A stretch of 64,000 nucleotides of DNA. Origin: Aporrectodea caliginosa (Eukaryota > Annelida > Clitellata > Crassiclitellata > Lumbricidae). Positions within the stretch are counted from its first letter, which is position 1. Every line of letters starts with the position of its first letter. The notes below the pieces were generated by a model. The model was not told the DNA's origin and did not search any database. It saw only the letters and a list, made by a program, of their open reading frames with translations. The position numbers were made by a program, and so were the translations under genes. Where the stretch lies: contig JACEVL010000080.1 in NCBI GenBank assembly GCA_020284085.1, positions 1,195,035 through 1,259,034 of the forward strand, written 5' to 3'. This document shows, piece after piece, positions 1-9,600 of the stretch.

Positions 1-2
1 GG

Positions 3-194
3 ATTAAAGATTATAACGGAGAAGAAGTTCAGGGGTCATTCTATGAACAGGAACTGCAAAAGACTACTCAAGAAATATTTAGAATCGAAAAGATTATCAG
101 GAAACGTGGAAAGAAATCTTTAGTTAAATGGTTTGGTTATCCTGAATCACACAATTCGTGGGTTTACACAGAAGCCTTAATCCCGGTCGTGTAA
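3..194 (+). CDS. C-terminal end of a transposon integrase with a chromodomain (Polinton/Maverick-like), partial
   Basis: The frame is open from the window edge and ends at TAA 192-194, giving 63 residues. It reads a short FYEQELQK-type linker and then a chromodomain-like block with basic residues, a VKWFGYP core and a NSWV tail (about residues 35-58). This is the usual end of chromodomain-bearing integrases in Polinton/Maverick elements and some LTR elements. The catalytic core would lie to the left, outside the window. The coiled-coil gene just downstream on the same strand may belong to the same element. The family name is inferred from the tail alone; a Gypsy-type chromointegrase is the main alternative. 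Confidence 0.55.
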   Translation: MKDYNGEEVQGSFYEQELQKTTQEIFRIEKIIRKRGKKSLVKWFGYPESHNSWVYTEALIPVV

Positions 195-208
195 TGGTGA
201 TTAATAAT

Positions 209-319
209 GAAACTTTGGTAATTCCAGCTAGTCTTGCGTTGGCGTTAGCCCCTCTCGTGATGTTGAGTAATATACCCATCGAAACTTTGGTAATTCCAGC
301 TAGTCTTGCGTTGGCGTTA
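209..319 (+). repeat. 39-bp direct repeat, two copies
   Basis: An identical 39-bp sequence beginning GAAACTTTGGTAATTCC lies at 209-247 and again at 281-319, a 72-bp period. The pair sits between the integrase stop codon and the heat-shock/TATA promoter. It could be a duplicated upstream regulatory block or a transposon terminal feature. Confidence 0.9.
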
Positions 320-346
320 AACACGCGTTCGTGAATATGCGTCAGA

Positions 347-364
347 TTCTAGAACCTTCTAGAA
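347..364 (+). promoter_or_regulatory. Perfect four-unit heat-shock element
   Basis: The sequence TTCTAGAACCTTCTAGAA matches the HSF consensus TTCnnGAAnnTTCnnGAA at all 12 fixed positions. It is 9 bp upstream of a TATA box and about 100 bp upstream of the ATG at 468, the spacing expected of a heat-inducible RNA polymerase II promoter. The consensus is established for metazoan HSF1; inducibility here is inferred. Confidence 0.7.
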
Positions 365-373
365 GGCCCCTAC

Positions 374-380
374 TATATAA
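374..380 (+). promoter_or_regulatory. TATA box (TATATAA)
   Basis: TATATAA follows the heat-shock element and precedes the coiled-coil ORF by 87 bp. Initiation would be expected about 30 bp downstream, near 405-410, giving a leader of about 60 nt. Confidence 0.6.
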
Positions 381-467
381 TAATGTGCTGTGACTGGAGA
401 ATTCACTGTCACGCTTTTACTTTTTCAGGACAAAGCGTGACAACGAAAACTAATTCAGACTGTTAAG

Positions 468-725
468 ATGGATGATGAACTACAAACCTTCGTTAATAGT
501 CTAACTAACGAAAGACCTGCTAACGTCGGCAAAAAAGAAAGCGAGCTGGTGAAGATTCGTGAGAGAATTCGAAAGACGAAGGCTAAAGAGCGTAAACAGA
601 AGCAACGAATGCGAGAACTGATGGCGGTCCTTCGTGCAACAGCCGACGAACTGGTTGTTCTAAAGAGCGAAGCTGTCCGGATTCGAAATGAGATCCAGGC
701 GCTCGATGACGACGTCACTGATTGA
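468..725 (+). CDS. Small highly charged coiled-coil protein, 85 aa
   Basis: The ATG at 468 is in good context (AAGATGG) and opens an 85-residue frame ending at TGA. From about residue 23 the protein is a continuous Lys/Arg/Glu helix with heptad-spaced Leu, Ile, Val and Met (ESELVKIRERI, MRELMAVLRA, EIQALDD), so it should form a coiled coil. No signal peptide, membrane segment or catalytic motif is visible. A heat-shock element and TATA box lie upstream and AATAAA at 887 downstream, so this looks like a complete intronless transcription unit. The chromointegrase tail ends 270 bp upstream on the same strand, so the gene may be transposon cargo. I do not recognise the family. A bZIP-like dimeriser is possible, but no clear N-terminal basic DNA-binding region is seen. 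Confidence 0.6.
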   Translation: MDDELQTFVNSLTNERPANVGKKESELVKIRERIRKTKAKERKQKQRMRELMAVLRATADELVVLKSEAVRIRNEIQALDDDVTD

Positions 726-886
726 GCGAGGTGATCGTGGGGCAACAGTTCGACCTACCGTGCTGCCCTCTCTATCAAAACAGCTCAAGACTGCTTCTGA
801 GACGCCTACAGGTCACCATCAACTGAATCTGCTCCACCATTAACACTTTCTATTCACACCAAAAAGACTGGTACATTTAATTAAAA

Positions 887-892
887 AATAAA
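887..892 (+). terminator. Poly(A) signal AATAAA
   Basis: A canonical AATAAA lies 160 bp after the coiled-coil ORF stop and is followed by a T-rich stretch. It is the most likely 3' end signal for the 468-725 gene. Confidence 0.5.
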
Positions 893-1883
893 CTTTCTTT
901 TACATATAACATAGGCCTACCTTTTTACACCAGCTCGAAGCGGCAGAGACGGCGTTGCAAAACATTAGATGTCAGCCGTTAGTTTACATTATTATATTAT
1001 CGCTTGTTAAAACAACATTCAACGCTGGATGAATGCCTGCTACTGACAGAACATTTAATAAAGCTCTCAATAGAAATCGTAAAGGCTGCCTGTTTGTTTG
1101 TCTGTCTTGGACATAAACATAGACTTACATAAAAGTAGATGGATGGTTTGGTGGATGACTGGGTGGATGGATGGATGGATTTTTTAAAATTCTATTTAAC
1201 CGGCTGTCTATGGTCGAGGCATCACGCAGCGACGAGCGGCGACTACGATGATGTCGACGACGACACTCATGCCTATTGTGAACAAAGCATTTAATAGAGA
1301 TTGTGTAGGCCACGACAGACGGACAGGATGAAGGGAGACGGATGAAGAGGCGGTTAAAGACGGACATTTCAATTAGCGTCCGCCGTTACAAACAGAGGTT
1401 CATTGTTCTATCATTTTCATACGCCGAGGCGGATTCATTTACGTATCGCCCGAGGGCTAAAACGAACACATGTGGCTAGAGAGGTTTTTTTGTTCGCTTA
1501 CGAAACTGTAGGCGCCTATAGGTCTGTGCACGCGGGGGTCGAACCTAATATTGGTCAGTGTATGGCGCATTTAACATATATTAGGTCTGTGCATGGCGAT
1601 TTGGGGTGATTTTGACCAATATTTAGGTCAAATGCGCCAGAGTATTAATGCTCTCTCTACTCTGGTTAGCTCTCAAATTGGTCATTTCAACCAATCGCTG
1701 CCAAACGTTCTCGGTCCCGGTCCAGAATAAGAGCAGAAAGTCCGTGGCCTGAGTCTGGCAATTCGAACTAGAAACATTTTTAGGTAGGCCTAGGTAACTG
1801 CAAAGCATCACTTGTTATAGGTGGCACGTATGTCTGTGTCCAACAAAACTGGCTCTGTGCTTTTTCTTTTTTTCCGTGAAGTT
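893..1883. other. No recognisable gene; short GATG microsatellite
   Basis: No convincing ORF is present. A (GATG)n-type microsatellite lies near 1137-1180. Around 1545-1640 the motifs TATTGGTCA/TGACCAATAT and GGCGCATTT/AAATGCGCC occur in inverted orientation, hinting at a small degraded palindromic element. Confidence 0.4.
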
Positions 1884-2879
1884 GTTGCATTTTATGAAAC
1901 ATCGTTGTTGTCATCCTCGTGGTCTGAAATAATTCGATTCCGTTTTAGCCCCACACCACGTGTAGGTCGTTCATCAGACGAAGTTTCTGCATCATTCACT
2001 GATTCGCTAGAACCATAGAGATGTATAATATATAAATATATCACTAGAGCCCGCATCCGCCATCTTTTTTGAAGCCGTGACCCCGAGCCCGCTAACGAAT
2101 ATAACCATAACGGCCTTGACCCGGAGCCGTCTGAAAATGGCGACCCGATCGAAAGTTAAATTGTGTAGTGTGTGGATGGGGCAACTTATTAAAGTCCGAA
2201 AACGAGGCCGCTGGAATATTATTTAATCGATAAGTTGTTATTTTGTGTGTTATACTTTTTGCAAGTCGTAAGCTTTGAAAAGAAATTAAACAGTCTCGCT
2301 TAAGCTTGACTGCGTCCATGAATTTCAACCAATCAAAACGCGTAATTTCAATTTAAATTAACTGCGGAGCTCTCGATAAGGTGTTATTATATCTATGGTT
2401 GTGGCTTCAAAAATTAGCGAAGGGAATATACGCCATGTTCCCTCTAGCGATGATAATAATTATACATCTCTATGGCTAGAACTACTGTGAGAACCATCTC
2501 TGGTTCAACTGCATGAAGTTCTTCACTATCGCTATCCAAAATCTGTCTAATGGTTTCTGCCGCTTTATAAAGATTTTTTTTAGGATAAGACGCCATTGCC
2601 ATGTTTACCCTAAAAAACATACACTGTACTTCTGAACCAAGACACGCGCGCACAATTTGTCTTTGGACACACGAAAGGCCTTGGAAGCGTTCATTTATAG
2701 GGTAAGTCAGCATATACCGCTATTGTGGTACCCCGGGATAAACGTTTATACGCTCATCCCGGTATTGCAGGAAACCGGGGATTACGATTTTCTGGTTATC
2801 CCGCTCTAGCGGTATCACGGGTTCAAAGAGTTAGTCAGGCCAATGTGAGAAAAGAAATTCCCAAGACACAATAACAATC
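1884..2879 (-). pseudogene. piggyBac-type transposase N-terminal remnant A, split by a MITE
   Basis: Read on the minus strand, the frame from about 2600 encodes a Lys-rich start and an acidic DSDSEELHAVEP block. After the MITE at 2013-2475 it resumes at 2012 with another acidic Ser/Glu/Asp stretch (SESVNDAETSSDE). An acidic Ser-rich N-terminus is usual in piggyBac (DDE_Tnp_1_7) transposases, and copy B next door joins the same block to a catalytic segment. The leader 2715-2879 holds palindromic CCGCTATTG/CAATAGCGG-like motifs, as at transposon termini. Stops and the insertion make it non-functional. Confidence 0.6.
2013..2475. mobile_element. 463-bp MITE with 6-bp target duplication CTAGAA
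   Basis: Inverted ends CCATAGAGATGTATAAT (2013) and ATTATACATCTCTATGG (ending 2475) are perfect over 17 bp. They are flanked by CTAGAA at 2007-2012 and 2476-2481. There is no coding capacity. Removing it with one CTAGAA rejoins the acidic region of the piggyBac remnant. A 6-bp duplication does not point to hAT (8 bp) or piggyBac (TTAA); the superfamily is left open. Confidence 0.8.
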
Positions 2880-3634
2880 AATCAATCAAATCCGTTTATT
2901 TCCTGAACCAACATAATACAATTATGGCAATAAACACAGTAAATTACGTCAGTTGTGGATACTAAGGAGGAGACCCAGAAGGGATGAAGAATCTCGCTAA
3001 TAGGACCACCTAATAATTGTGAATAACAGAAGTAATGCATGACAGCCAGCCGATAAACAACATTGCCAGTTGCTCCCAGGTTTGCAACTTCCAGTTCGTG
3101 AGACTTTCCGGTGTAGACTTCGATGTCATGAACAGAGCCAGTTTTACTTTCACAAACCATGAAGGTTTTGATGCCCCATTTCACAGGCTTATCCTTCATA
3201 TACTGCTTGTATCCGAGACGGTTCTTTGTCGGTATCAAACCTTCGTCTAGTGGTTCAACTGCGTGAAGTTCTTCACTATCGCTATCCAAAATCTTTCTAA
3301 TGGCTTCTGCCGCTTTATAAAGATGTTTTTTAAGATAAGACGTCATCGCCACGTTTACCCTAAAAAACATACACTGTATACTTCTGTTCCAAGACACGCG
3401 GACACAATTTATAAGGTCTTTGGACACACGAAAGGCCTTGGAAGCGTTCATTTCTATGGTAAGTCAGCATATACCGCTATTGTGGTACCTCAGGATATAA
3501 GTTTATGCGCTCATCCCGCTATTGCGGGAAACTGGGGATTACGATTTTCTGGTTATCCCGCAATAGCGGTATCACGGGTTCAAAGAGTTAGTCAGGCCAA
3601 TGTGAGAAAAGAAATTCCCAGGACACAATAACAA
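2501..3634. repeat. Direct repeat of about 380 bp carrying piggyBac 5' ends (2501-2879 and 3251-3634)
   Basis: The two segments align almost end to end with scattered substitutions. Both start at TGGTTCAACTGC and end at GACACAATAACAAT. Each contains the transposase N-terminus and leader. Tandem insertion of two related elements, or unequal exchange, would explain it. Confidence 0.85.
2882..3451 (-). pseudogene. piggyBac (PGBD4-like) transposase remnant B, internally deleted
   Basis: The 189-aa frame begins with the same N-terminal block as remnant A (KAAEAIRKILDSDSEELHAVEP). It then jumps directly into the DDE_Tnp_1_7 catalytic region: LDEGLIPTKNRLGYKQYM, KPVKWGIKTFMVCESKTG, DIEVYTGK and LGATGNVVYRL, about residues 73-135. 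A full transposase is about 550-600 aa, so several hundred residues between the N-terminus and the first catalytic Asp region are missing, as is the C-terminal Cys-rich domain. The tail after residue 140 no longer resembles the family. This is a dead copy. Confidence 0.8.
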
Positions 3635-3700
3635 TAGTCAACTACAATGTGGTATTACGAAAGTAGTCAACAGACATACCAGCGTGGGAAAGGGGAACAT

Positions 3701-3776
3701 GACTAGCCAAAGAGAACTTGACTGGACAAAGAGAACTTGACTAGACAAAGAGAACTTGACTTGGCAAAGAGAGGTT
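3701..3776. repeat. 19-bp tandem repeat, four units
   Basis: The unit GACTRGACAAAGAGAACTT is repeated four times (3701, 3720, 3739, 3758) with few changes. The region around it (3640-3830) has no ORF. Confidence 0.9.
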
Positions 3777-3819
3777 ACCATGGAAACCATTATCAATGAA
3801 ATTTAATTTTCGCTACAGT

Positions 3820-4435
3820 AGCATTTTTATTTTTCATCAATCCAACTTCTACTTTGGCAAGAATCCTTTTAATCAATCCAGCTTCCGTTTAGGCAATAAT
3901 TCGTGTCATAAATCCAGCTGCTATTTAGGCAACAATTATCTTTAATCAACCCAACTTCTATTTAAACAACTATTTTTCACTAATTTAACTTATATTTAAA
4001 CACCAATTATTTTTCACCAATCCAACTTCTATTCAAGCAAGAATCTTTGTTGATTAGTTTAAGATATTTGCGAATGAATCTGAACGGGATGAACTATTCA
4101 CCCTCGTGATAAAGTATCCCCCCATGAGTCGTACGAGATCATCCCCCATTCAAAAACTACTTTCTGCAACTTAATTACAAAATAATTGCACAATTTAAGT
4201 CAATTTAAAACTATGTCAATCGTGGTCATGTGCAAAGTCATATCCAACTGATTTTTGACAGATAATCCCGTAGTTTAGGTTGGTGAATTATTTCATTTGG
4301 TCAATTTAAAATGGAAGCTGGATTGATGAAAAAAATTGCTTCCCTTAATGTAGTGGGATTGATGAAACCACGTCTGTGCTTAAATAGTAACGGGATTGAT
4401 CGAAATAATTTAAAATAGAAACTGCATGGATACTG
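3820..4435. repeat. Inverted minisatellite arms (CAATCCAACTTCTATTTAGGCAA-type, about 40-55 bp units)
   Basis: From 3820 to 4055 about six degenerate units carry the core ATCAATCCAACTTCTATTT. From about 4305 to 4430 the same core appears reverse-complemented (GAAGCTGGATTGATGA, GGGATTGATGAAACC, GGGATTGATCGAAAT). The spacer 4060-4300 is non-coding. Inverted arrays of short tandem repeats resemble Foldback-type element ends. A related unit pair occurs at 54410-54490. Confidence 0.65.
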
Positions 4436-4450
4436 ATGAAAATACTAAGT

Positions 4451-5610
4451 ATGCAGGATAAAATTTCAAACGCTATTGAAAATAATGAATACTCCATTGG
4501 ACTATTTTTCGATCTTGCCAAGGCATTTGATACTGTAAACCATGCTATCCTAATAAAAAAAACTAAACAATTATGGGATCCGAGGTAGGCTACCCAGCTT
4601 GAATGGTTTATGAGTTATTTTATGAACAGGTCCCAATTAGTTAGTTGTAATGGTTCCCTCTCGGGCTTACGGAATATTTGCTTTGGAGTCCCGCAGGGGT
4701 CTATTCTAGGCCCCCTATTATTCCTAATTGATATTAATGATTTACCAAATGCTTCCTTCCTCATGTTCTTTATATTATTTGCTGATAATTCTAGTGTATT
4801 CTATTCCCATACTTCTCTAGACTCCTTGTACTCTACTGTAAACACAGAGCTAAAATTCGTAACTGAGTGGTTCCATGCTAATAAGTTAACTCTTATCCTT
4901 GAAAAACTAACTATATACTGTACTCTTTAAATCCCACAGGAAAGGCAGTCGTCCTGAACATATAAGGATATGTACAGAGGGTACCCCAATCACCCAAGTA
5001 ATAACGACTAAGTTTCCAGAGGTTTACATACATCAGCACCTTTCCTGGAAAGAACACATAAAAAATATATCTATTAAAATAGCTAAATATATTAGTATAC
5101 TATCTCGCACTTCACAACTAGCACCACCGGAAATCCGAAAAACACTATATTACACCCTCATCTACCCCTACTTAACATACTGCAATATAGTTTGGGCTTC
5201 AACGGTAACCTATAAAATAATCCAGTCTTACAAGATTAGTTATCTTACAAAAACGAGCAGTTCGATATGTTGCTCGAATCCCTTACGGGGCCCACACCAA
5301 AAATAAATTCCAAGAACTTAATTTCCTGCAAATCGACCAGATAAGAAGTGCTCAGATAGGGGAGGTTATGTTCAGATATGATCGTGGCCTCCTACCTCCA
5401 GTATTTAATAAGTTTTTTCGTCACACTTCGGACATCCACTCCCACATGCTAGAACTTCTACCACAAACCATTTGCCCACACAAACACCCGACTATTCTCT
5501 GTCAGATATGTAGGGGCATCAACTTGGAACGAGATTCCACTGTCTATTAGGCAACTTCGTAATTTATGCCTCTTCAAAAGCTTGGTCGTCCGATTTTTCG
5601 GGGTTGCCTA
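4451..5610 (+). pseudogene. Non-LTR retrotransposon (CR1/Jockey-like) reverse transcriptase, decayed
   Basis: The early part reads an RT A-motif region (LFFDLAKAFDTVNHAIL), the later part [14 protein letters not shown] and a degraded catalytic box where the second Asp is changed (FADN for FADD). Further on are a LTYCNIVWAS-type block, an IGEVMFRYDRGLLPPVF block and the usual terminal WNEIPLSIRQLRN segment ending near 5600. Several stops and frame changes break it. Only the RT and C-terminal region remain; the endonuclease and 5' end are absent. Confidence 0.8.
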
Positions 5611-5689
5611 TGGACAGTAGAGAGCGAGAACATGTTGTCGTCGATGTTTACCGGTATTCAAAGATGATGCACTCTAGGACCCCGTGTCG

Positions 5690-6875
5690 TCCCGGTTGAC
5701 AAACGCGATAGGAGTCCGACCTGACCAAGGCGCTGGATCCCGATCTCTCTGCTGTCTTTGCCCTTCTGCCTGAAGAGCTCCCATTTATATAGCCCTATCG
5801 TTATACCTTCCTACAAGACATACGTTTACCTGGCGCCAGTCTACCTGCCACTGGATATGATAACCTACCAGCTTGGTTTCTTAGACTCACTGCCCCATTC
5901 TTTTCATTACCTCTCTCTCACCTTATCAATATCTCATTCCTATCCCACTTTATCCCTCCCCAATGGAAAGTAGCCATCATCCGGCCAAAAGCTAAAACAA
6001 ACTCCCCCTCTCAAAATGCTGACTTCCGTCCAATTTCCATCCTCCCTGTTCTCTCCAGAATAGTCGAAAAGCAAATAGTTCAGAGATTTATATACCCTAC
6101 CCTTACTCAAGCTCCTCTTGAATCCCTAGTTTCAGATCAATTTGCTTTTAGACCCACTGGTTCCACCTCTGCAGCCATAATATCAATCATACATCACACA
6201 CAACTCCTAAAAACCAACGAATATGTCTCAATAATCTCCCTTGACTTCTCCAAAGCATTTGACTCTGTTAAGCACTCTGCCCTATTTGACAAAATCTCCA
6301 CTCTTGATATCCCAGACGAAATCTATAACTGGCTAGTTGAATATCATCTTGAACGCTCACACCTCACTGTATTCAAAGGTCACTCTTCATCTCTGCTCAA
6401 AATCAATGCTAGTATAGTTCAAGGCTCTGTCTTAGGACCTACCAATTTCTCCATTACTGGTTCAGACCTGCACCCTGCTCAGCCCCTTAATCTCATGTTC
6501 AAATTTGCAGATGACACTTACCTTGTTACTGGATCCTCTCAAGCTCATACTATTCCATCTGAACTGCATTTAATCTCTACATGGGCTTCTGCCAATAACC
6601 TTAAATAGCTCTAAATCTAAAGAAATGATCATTTTCCGACCTCGACACCAATTTGAACCTCCTCCTCCATTGCCTGGTATTACCCGAGTTAAAACTTTGA
6701 AAATACTGGGTGTCATCCTTCAAGATAATTTCAAACTCACAGCCCATATAGACCACCTCACAGCTACTTGCTCCTCCTCTTTTTTTATGCTATCAGAAAA
6801 CTCAAAACCCATGGCCTTTCTTCCTCATCCATCCAAATTGATGATGTTGGTTCAAAAGGGGAGTCCTAAAAGGGC
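5690..6875 (+). pseudogene. Second non-LTR retrotransposon reverse transcriptase, decayed
   Basis: The frame near 5945 reads IPPQWKVAIIRPKAK, then DFRPISILPVLSRIVEK, FAFRPTGSTSAAI, ISLDFSKAFDSVKH, a weakened VQGSVLGP box and the intact catalytic FADDTYL near 6505. The thumb region LKILGVILQDNFK lies near 6695. A stop interrupts at about 6606 and a frame change precedes 5945. It differs in sequence from the LINE at 4451-5610, so it is a separate insertion from another lineage. Confidence 0.8.
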
Positions 6876-6904
6876 ATAGGCCCCGCCGACAAGGGGCTCT
6901 AACA

Positions 6905-7555
6905 TGTAATATGAATAGATCAATATAATTATTACTCGTTACAATATTACAGTGCGTATAGGTTATCTGAGCTTGTTTGGCGGTGTATTCTTGTAGGCTA
7001 TGTGCCCATCCTACCTATCTGACGACAGTTGTCCAGTGTCTGACCTTGTGGCTTGCCTAGCTCTTCGCTCTTCGGCTAGTTGGAACTTTTGGTTACGCGA
7101 GCACATTCAGCTTTTAGATAGCGCCGGACCTTTTCGATCGTGGACCCTCCGTTTGGAATTCGTTCCACCAGACCTTTCCATAAGTTGTTCAAAAATCTAT
7201 TTTTAGCCGTTGTTGGTCTCGGCGCTCTTCTGAGAGAGACATCCTGAAAGGGAGCTATATAAATTCTCGGCATGAATGAATGATGGACTTCTTTAACTTC
7301 ACAATGCACATGATCTTGCATTTTCGCTTTTATTGCGCGTCTAACGTGCAGAGGAAAGTCTCAGCGTCAGGGTCAAAGCTAGTGAGGATCCAAGGTTATC
7401 AGCGTTTTGCTGTGAAATCAAGTCTTTCAACTTCAAGTTGCTAATTACCTATTCATCTGAACATGAAGAGTTAGAAGTTTTAATTTGTCATCCTCAGATT
7501 ATGAGTACGAGTGGCCACTCATCCTCTTTCTCGCCGCCTAAGCTGAGAGAAAGAG
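6905..7555 (+). repeat. Segmental duplicate (partner 45205-45900) holding a LINE 3' fragment
   Basis: Stretches such as GAATAGATCAATATAATTAT, the 7090-7290 block ending GAGCTATATAAATTCTCGGC, and AGGAAAGTCTCAGCGTCAGG recur in order at 45205-45740. The 7000-7290 part resembles the degraded C-terminal end and 3' tail of a LINE. Because both copies carry it, the insertion predates the duplication. Confidence 0.65.
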
Positions 7556-7709
7556 TTAGAGAGAGAAAGAGACAATGAGAGGGAGGGAGGGAGGTACGTA
7601 TGGAGAGAGAAAGAGAAAGGGAGACAGAGACAGAGGCAGACAGAAGTTGAGACAGAGAGAGATTAGCGAGAGATTAGAGAAGAAAGAGATAGACTAATAA
7701 TAATAGGCC

Positions 7710-7775
<66 letters not shown>

Positions 7776-7807
7776 TAATAATAATAATAATAACAATAAT
7801 AATAATT

Positions 7808-7838
<31 letters not shown>
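7555..7838. repeat. GA-rich tract followed by (TAA)n microsatellite
   Basis: 7555-7690 is almost entirely GAGA/GACA. 7692-7838 is (TAA)n with a few C interruptions and one AGGCCT island. It is not coding. Confidence 0.95.
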
Positions 7839-7839
7839 T

Positions 7840-8182
7840 CGGAAAGTTCAAAGCAAACAGGTCAGAGCCATACGGTCGTTTTGCGCCTACATTATTTTAC
7901 AGTAACATTTTACTTGAGGATAACCAACCCAAGGGTTACCGACGTTGGATGGTCATATGGAGACAGATAAAAGGTATCCTATGTCATCATGATCGCCATC
8001 TTCAGGTCTCTTCCAAGTTATTGGCTGTTCCGGAGATGAAAGTCTGGACTCCTTTCTCTCATTTAAAATAGGAAGGCAGTTCTTAATTGTTTATCATTGT
8101 GTCTCTTTCATGTGTAGATTAACTTCCGTCATTGCTGATGAATTCAGTTCTGAGCTAATCTGTTCCTCTTCATCGTCTACTT
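7840..8182. repeat. Duplicated non-coding segment (partner about 44000-44230)
   Basis: GTCTCTTCCAAG at 8013, GGAAGGCAGTTCTTAATTG at 8072 and the block up to CCTCTTCATCGTCTAC match the order of motifs at 44040-44230 and, in part, 42730-42860. On the minus strand this block reads an acidic peptide in the partner copy but has stops here. Confidence 0.5.
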
Positions 8183-8539
8183 CAGTGCTGTACAACCTTT
8201 TTGACACCGCGGGCCACCGCAGAAGTAATTTTTGAAGCCGAGGGCCGCACCAGTAAACTCAAAAGCAGCGACTAAAATTAATTTTTTTATTGAAAATTAT
8301 TAACTGTGTTATAATTAATGATGAAGTTATCATAATGAATGCGTCTTGGGAACTGAAGTTTGTGTACACATTGTCAAATGATAAGCCAAGTTACGAACGA
8401 ATAGCTATGCAAGTAGGCCAGTGACTGTCTTTTACTTCATTTTAACAGAAATTGCAAATATTTAGCGAGCTTTGGCGGGCCACTTAGAATCTGCCGGCGG
8501 GCCGCATGCGGCCCGCGGGCCGCGGGTTGGACAGCACTG
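8183..8539. mobile_element. hAT-like MITE, 357 bp, GC-rich ends
   Basis: The left end CAGTGCTGTACAACC and right end GGGTTGGACAGCACTG are imperfect inverted repeats, with GCGGGCCGC-rich subterminal blocks on both sides. This is the CAGTG...CACTG form typical of hAT elements. I do not see a clean 8-bp target duplication (GTCTACTT versus CCTTACTG), so the boundary or age is uncertain. Confidence 0.6.
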
Positions 8540-8639
8540 CCTTACTGCTACTGGAACCCGTATGAAGGTTGACATGTGTTTTGTACACAGGTTTCAGCAG
8601 CTCTTTAGTTTAGCTACTGAATTTATTTCAATATCACAA

Positions 8640-9600
8640 GTTCACCAGCAAAGCATTAAATACTCTGCGTGAACGGTCTTTACAGGCGACGTACAGAGTA
8701 AAGGCCAAACGAAGTATCTTTCTGTTCTTTATAAAAATTTGCAAGAATTGCATAAAACAATGTGCCACCTGTTGGTGATCTTGGTCTCTATTTGATTGTC
8801 TCGCTATCTCTGTATCAAGGCCTGAAAACGAAAGCGTTCTTAGCAACGACCATTGCCCAAGCATCTGACTTTTCAACTATGCTTATCTGTCAAGTGAACA
8901 TTGATGTCCCATCTAATGACTTTCTGTCTTTTGTGTGTTTCTGATAATAGAAATGTTATCTGAATATATTAATTTCTTGCTCTTCAGAAAATGAAAGTAA
9001 GTAACACAATTATTTATAGGTGGTAAACTAACGACAGACCTAATTCAGAAATGGTTCCGAATTCCTTGACCACAGCGTAAACAACAGAAACTCCGAGGTA
9101 TATTACATTAGACACAGGCAACTTAACGGCCAAAGAATCCTGTCTTTCTGACATCTGATGTTAACTATAACTCGCAGATAATAGATAAGGCGTGTTTCGA
9201 TAATATATAGAGCCTACTACAGAAGAAATGATTGCTCTAGCAGATTGGCTGCTCTTCTAGAATTCGCGGTTTACCGGTCATTGTTCCAACAGCAGTTTTG
9301 TAAACCGTTATATTTTAGTTGTAGTTTGATTCCAGTTACTCTTGTCATTGTCTATTTAAACTATGCTTGCGAACTTTTGACTCCATCTAAAACTCTTGAT
9401 ATCTTTGAGTCAAGGCTTCACAACGAAAGCGTCCTTAGCAACGAGCTTCCCCGAATGATCTGACTTTTCAACCGTGTTTATCTGTCAAGTAGCTGCACGT
9501 GCTCTACACCGTCCTCCTGCTCTAAGATTATTATTAAACAAATTGACCACACGTATCGACAGTTGAATAAATCGATGTCTTGCTTGTTGACCAGGTTCTT
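8640..9600. repeat. Two copies of a widespread non-coding module (AAAACGAAAGCGTTCTTAGC)
   Basis: The core module reads ATCAAGGCCTGAAAACGAAAGCG...CAACGACC...CTGACTTTTCAAC at 8812-8880 and again at 9405-9475. Five further copies, always on this strand, lie at about 43185, 45055, 56775, 57690 and 60890. The short frames here are not supported as genes. Confidence 0.6.

Noticed and set aside
3701..3776. CRISPR-like array
   Set aside because: The four units are contiguous without spacers, and the context is eukaryotic; it is a plain tandem repeat.
8634..8876. 80-aa minus-strand ORF as a gene
   Set aside because: The sequence belongs to a repeated module whose other copies (43190, 45060, 56780, 57690, 60890) have stops in this frame.
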